DNA of 8,495 nt from assembly GCA_900543615.1 (NCBI GenBank), contig UQSC01000078.1, forward strand, positions 1-8,495. The letters are read 5' to 3'. A model generated the notes under the pieces. The model had not been told where the DNA came from and did no database searches. It was given only the letters and a program-made list of their open reading frames with translations. Source of the DNA: an uncultured Collinsella sp. (GTDB taxonomy: Bacteria; Actinomycetota; Coriobacteriia; Coriobacteriales; Coriobacteriaceae). This document shows, one piece after another, positions 6,121 through 8,495 of this stretch. The translations under genes were made by a program, and so were the position numbers. Every line of letters begins with the position of its first letter. Positions within the stretch are counted from its first letter, which is position 1.

Positions 6121-6246
6121 GATGAGCGTGGAAAATCTCCCACTTTGAGCCCCCTTACGAGCCAAAAGTGGGAGATTATCCACGCTCATTCAACAAGCGT
6201 CCGAAAATCCACGCTCAACCAATACACGTCCGGATTTCCACGCTCG
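6121..6246. repeat. Dispersed repeat family A, copy 2 (hairpin + two direct units)
   Basis: Arms 6124-6143 (GAGCGTGGAAAATCTCCCAC) and 6168-6187 pair over 20 bp with one A-A mismatch. Further partial pairing continues inward. Two forward tail units follow, GTCC starting at 6199 and 6228, 29 bp apart. The shared CCACGCTC of the right arm (6180) is itself 29 bp from that of the first tail unit (6209). It fills the convergent gap between the cyclo-ligase and the AbiEi-like gene and could end both transcripts, although no T-run follows. Confidence 0.9.
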
Positions 6247-6272
6247 TGCAAGCCAAACGTCCCGCAACTGCC

Positions 6273-7235
6273 TCAGCACTCACGCGGCACGCCGGCGACC
6301 TTGAGCTTGCGATCGAGCTTTGTCGGATCCCTTAGATCATCCCAGCACAAGCGCACGATCTTGCAGTTATCAAGCAGCGAAAGCCTTGACTCGCGCTGGC
6401 GCTCATCAAATTGCGCCTTTGCGAGCCTACCCTCCTCCGCCGCCTTCTCGCTTTTAACGAATCCGTCGAACTCACCGATAATCAGCTGGTCGCCCGCACG
6501 CCACAAGTAGTCAACGCGATACGGCCGTCCCGGCTCAACTGGGTCGAACAGCTCAACTTGCAGCTCCGGCGTCTGCCAACCGCGCTCGATCATCAGGGCG
6601 CGCGCCTTGGACTCGCCACCGCTTTCCGATAGGCCATCGGCACACCGCGCAACACTTCGCGCCGTCACAACACCGCGACGATTTAAGCCAAGCTTGTTGA
6701 TTGCCTCAACGAGATGCTCCTTCGACAACAGCTGCTCATGAAGCGCCGAGTCCGCAATGATCAGTCCCTCGACAAACGATGCATCGACCAGGCAATCCGT
6801 AATCGTTTGATCGATATCGGTCACGGCAATATCCATCTGGATTGCCCGTGTTTGACGAGCATAACGATGGCGAATCACCTGAGAGCCGGGCGTCGTCGAT
6901 TGCGCCGGCGCCGCAGCGATATGAATGTGCATCAAATTGGCATGCGAAACCGAAAGGCCATAGATAACAGCCGCCGTATAGGAGCAAAACGTCCAGTCGG
7001 GATGCTTTTGCGCAAGGGCCCGCACCCGATGCAGATAACGCTGCCGAAACTTGAGCTCGGACCAATAATCCGGACGCGCATACAGCCCCGGCATGACCGC
7101 CTCTAGACTTCCCGCCGCCACCCGCCGCTCAATCTGCTTTGCCTCCGCCGTCGTGCGTGCGTACACGCAGCTCATCTGCTGTTCGCATGCTTTAATGTGA
7201 CTTGTAAGCCTTTGATTCGCCGTCATGTTTCCCAT
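6273..7235 (-). CDS. AbiEi-like protein with C-terminal DUF559/PD-(D/E)XK-type nuclease-like domain, 320 residues
   Basis: Residues 10-100 resemble the AbiEi antitoxin-type winged helix seen in type IV toxin-antitoxin systems: a helical start, VYARTTAEAKQIERRV, then GSLEAVMPGLYAR and WTFCSYTAAVIYGLS. Residues 200-300 look like the Vsr/DUF559 nuclease-like module common at the end of actinobacterial relatives: GGESKAR (E208), Q226, YRVDYLW (D242), IIGEFDG (E255, D257), K261, then CKIVRLCWDDL. These acidic residues are spaced as in PD-(D/E)XK folds, so catalysis is possible but unproven. The start is M at 7235 because GGGAGG (7240-7245) sits four bases upstream. The frame extends to 7298, and another Met lies three codons in. 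No AbiEii-type nucleotidyltransferase toxin neighbours it, so it is solo here. Cytosolic; no membrane span. Its leader contains paired direct repeats. Confidence 0.8.
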   Translation of the reverse strand: MGNMTANQRLTSHIKACEQQMSCVYARTTAEAKQIERRVAAGSLEAVMPGLYARPDYWSELKFRQRYLHRVRALAQKHPDWTFCSYTAAVIYGLSVSHANLMHIHIAAAPAQSTTPGSQVIRHRYARQTRAIQMDIAVTDIDQTITDCLVDASFVEGLIIADSALHEQLLSKEHLVEAINKLGLNRRGVVTARSVARCADGLSESGGESKARALMIERGWQTPELQVELFDPVEPGRPYRVDYLWRAGDQLIIGEFDGFVKSEKAAEEGRLAKAQFDERQRESRLSLLDNCKIVRLCWDDLRDPTKLDRKLKVAGVPREC

Positions 7236-7290
7236 GTCGCCTCCCAACTCTTGGAACGGCGCAAACGTACCAGACGGTTTCATGCGAAGT

Positions 7291-7325
7291 CTGACCAAAT
7301 GCTGTCCAGGCGCTGACCAAATGCT
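7291..7325. promoter_or_regulatory. Paired direct repeats in the AbiEi-like gene leader
   Basis: CTGACCAAATGCT occurs exactly twice, at 7291-7303 and 7313-7325, a period of 22 bp (about two helical turns). The pair lies between the likely transcription start (near 7348, minus strand) and the ATG at 7235. It would suit a dimeric regulator, possibly the winged-helix protein itself. A looser flanking repeat GACGGTTT brackets it (7273-7280 and 7327-7334). Confidence 0.55.
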
Positions 7326-7354
7326 TGACGGTTTTGGGCGTTTTAGGCTGATGA

Positions 7355-7383
7355 CTTATATCTGCAGGTAGGGCGGTTGTCGA
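7355..7383 (-). promoter_or_regulatory. Sigma70-like promoter for the AbiEi-like gene
   Basis: On the minus strand, TCGACA (7383-7378), a 17-bp spacer, and TATAAG (7360-7355). Each hexamer is one base from consensus. The predicted transcript has a leader of about 110 bases, carrying the two direct repeats and then the GGGAGG SD. Confidence 0.55.
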
Positions 7384-7528
7384 GAGGTCCCTGTCTCCAC
7401 AATTTGGCGCCTTGGTCCATCGGATTATCAGAAAGAAAAACCCGTCGAGATTCAAGACCACGCCAAATGCGACTTTGCCTCTGCACGCACCGCCTCTTAG
7501 CCGAGCCATCGGCATCTACATATAAAAA
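7384..7528. other. Gene-free stretch with no recognised element
   Basis: Between the AbiEi promoter and repeat copy 3. Short open frames exist on both strands but lack SD sites and natural composition. No palindrome or RNA motif was found apart from the A-run at its right end, which belongs to the metA terminator. Confidence 0.5.
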
Positions 7529-7594
7529 ATGAGCGTGGATAATCTCCCGTTTTGAGCCTAGTTTCAAGCCAAAAGTGGGAGATTATCCACGCTC
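7522..7594 (-). terminator. metA terminator formed by the repeat-A hairpin
   Basis: Read on the minus strand, the perfect 18-bp stem 7594-7577 / 7548-7531 is followed immediately by ATTTTTTATA (7530-7521). A GC-containing stem plus six T residues is a Rho-independent terminator layout. It lies about 80 bases after the metA stop codon. Copies 1 and 2 of the repeat lack such a T-run. Confidence 0.6.
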
Positions 7595-7646
7595 GATTTG
7601 TAAACGTCCGAAAATCCACGCTCGCGTGTCCGATAATCCACGCTCG
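7531..7646. repeat. Dispersed repeat family A, copy 3 (hairpin + two direct units)
   Basis: Left arm GAGCGTGGATAATCTCCC (7531-7548) pairs perfectly with 7577-7594. Tail units have GTCC starting at 7606 and 7628, 22 bp apart. The ATCCACGCTC of the right arm (7585) is 29 bp from that of the first tail unit (7614). Stem sequence is nearly identical to copy 2. The tail points at the metA 3' end. Confidence 0.9.
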
Positions 7647-7676
7647 TCATGCCGTGAGCACAGCCACGGCCGCAGC

Positions 7677-8444
7677 CTAGTGCTCCTCGCCGGCGCGGGC
7701 CAGGTCGTAGGGCGTGGTCTGGTAGACGTAGTAGTTGAGCCAGTTGGTGTAGAACAGCTGAGCCTGACTGCGCCAGACGTTGCGCGGCTCGGCGGTGGGG
7801 TCGTCGTTCGGGAAGTAATGCGCCGGCACCTGAGGGTTAAGCCCGCGCTTCACGTCGCGCTCGTACTCCAAACGCAGCGTGTCGGTATCGTACTCGGGAT
7901 GGCCAAAGACAAAGAAGCGACGGCTGTCGGTCGACTTGACGATATACAGGCCCACCTCGTCGGACACGGCCACGACCTCAAGCTGCGGCTCGGCCTCCAC
8001 GTCCTCGCGGCGCACATCGGTGTTGCGCGAATGCACGGCATAGAAACGGTCGTCAAAGCCGCGGACCAGCGGGCTTTGCGGCTTCACCAGATAATGCTCG
8101 AACACGCCACTCGCCTTTGCCGGCAGGTCGTACTTTTGGATACCGTAATGATGGTAGAGCCCCGCCTGCGCGCCCCAACAAATGTGCAGCGTAGAGTGCA
8201 CGTGCGTAGTGGACCAATCCATGATCTGGCAGAGCTCGGGCCAGTAGTCGACCTCCTCGAACGGCATCTGCTCCACCGGCGCGCCCGTGATGATCAGGCC
8301 GTCGTAGTGGATGTCGCGGATGTCGTCGAACGTGCGGTAGAACGTCTCCAGGTGGCCGGCGCTCACGTGCGTGGCTTCGTGCGTTTTGGTGCGCAGCAGG
8401 TCCACCTCCACCTGCAGCGGCGTGTTGGAGAGCTTGCGCATGAT
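7677..8444 (-). CDS. metA: Homoserine O-acetyltransferase MetA, N-terminally truncated (256 residues present)
   Basis: Transfers an acyl group from acyl-CoA to homoserine, the committed step of methionine biosynthesis in the cytosol. The family (COG1897) is unmistakable: LQVEVDLLRTKTH, GLIITGAPVEQMPFEEVDYW, STLHICWGAQAGLYHHYG and FFVFGHPEYDTDTLR. Aligning fragment Cys89 (HICWGAQA) with the known acyl-carrying Cys142 gives an offset of 53. With it, His182 and Glu184 of GHPEYD fall on catalytic His235 and Glu237, and Glu58 of GAPVE falls on position 111. Glu at 111 is the published determinant for acetyl-CoA; Gly gives succinyl-CoA. About 53 N-terminal residues are missing, because genomic sequence ends at 8444. 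The M-Y-K-R-Q that would precede this is translated adapter, not protein. Full length would be about 309, normal for the family. Promoter and any upstream riboswitch are not in the window. Confidence 0.95.
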   Translation of the reverse strand: MMRKLSNTPLQVEVDLLRTKTHEATHVSAGHLETFYRTFDDIRDIHYDGLIITGAPVEQMPFEEVDYWPELCQIMDWSTTHVHSTLHICWGAQAGLYHHYGIQKYDLPAKASGVFEHYLVKPQSPLVRGFDDRFYAVHSRNTDVRREDVEAEPQLEVVAVSDEVGLYIVKSTDSRRFFVFGHPEYDTDTLRLEYERDVKRGLNPQVPAHYFPNDDPTAEPRNVWRSQAQLFYTNWLNYYVYQTTPYDLARAGEEH

Positions 8445-8495
8445 CTGTCTCTTATACACATCTCCGAGCCCACGAGACCGAGGCTGAGCTCGTAT
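8445..8495 (+). other. Nextera sequencing adapter and i7 index (non-genomic)
   Basis: CTGTCTCTTATACACATCT (8445-8463) is the transposon mosaic end used in Nextera libraries. It is followed by CCGAGCCCACGAGAC (8464-8478), the read-2 side adapter. CGAGGCTG (8479-8486) matches an i7 index I know as N710. AGCTCGTAT differs by one base from the expected ATCTCGTAT of the P7 arm. The whole 51-base tail is untrimmed library sequence. Confidence 0.97.

Noticed and set aside
7192..7515. 107-residue minus-strand frame upstream of the AbiEi-like gene
   Set aside because: It crosses that gene's promoter, leader repeats and start, has no SD, and its composition is unnatural.
8445..8459. GTG start giving MetA the N-terminus MYKRQ
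   Set aside because: These codons are the reverse complement of the transposon mosaic end; the true start is off the contig.

Overview
The window is a GC-rich, compactly coded bacterial segment. Protein style (M16C presequence-type protease, acetyl-CoA-type MetA, a solo AbiEi-like protein with a nuclease-like tail), strong Shine-Dalgarno sites and many intergenic palindromes suggest a gut Coriobacteriia member, most likely Collinsella or a close relative. That placement is inference from sequence style, not from a marker gene. The last 51 bases are not genomic: they are Nextera adapter plus an i7 index, so the true contig ends at 8444 inside metA.

Layout. 1-237 (-): 5' part of an unrecognised gene cut by the window edge. 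238-452: divergent intergenic region. 453-944 (+): 163-residue protein of unknown function. 945-1337: gene-free stretch holding the first and longest copy of a dispersed repeat (two inverted plus five direct units). 1338-4373 (+): M16C zinc metalloprotease, the only large gene. 4374-4768: a terminator-like hairpin, two tandem copies of a second palindrome family, then a promoter with two LexA-like boxes and a small operator-like palindrome. 4769-5354 (+): hicA-hicB toxin-antitoxin pair, overlapping by 8 bases. 5501-6097 (+): 5-formyltetrahydrofolate cyclo-ligase. 6098-6272: convergent intergenic region with repeat copy 2. 6273-7235 (-): AbiEi-like N-terminus joined to a DUF559/PD-(D/E)XK-like C-terminus, with a sigma70-like promoter and a leader carrying two 13-bp direct repeats 22 bp apart. 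7384-7528: no recognisable gene. 7529-7646: repeat copy 3, whose hairpin plus T-run is placed to end metA transcription. 7677-8444 (-): metA, lacking about 53 N-terminal residues.

How it fits together. Housekeeping genes (protease, folate recycling, methionine biosynthesis) alternate with accessory defence or addiction genes (hicAB, the AbiEi-like protein). Three separate intergenic repeat families occupy most of the gene-free space. The most unusual is a 19-bp unit, core GTCCGAAAATCCACGCTCG, present at three loci. At each locus it trails a long hairpin, and the unit-to-unit spacing is always 29 or 22 bp. The hicAB promoter appears to combine possible SOS control with HicB autoregulation. No tRNA, rRNA, CRISPR array, insertion sequence or transposase was seen.
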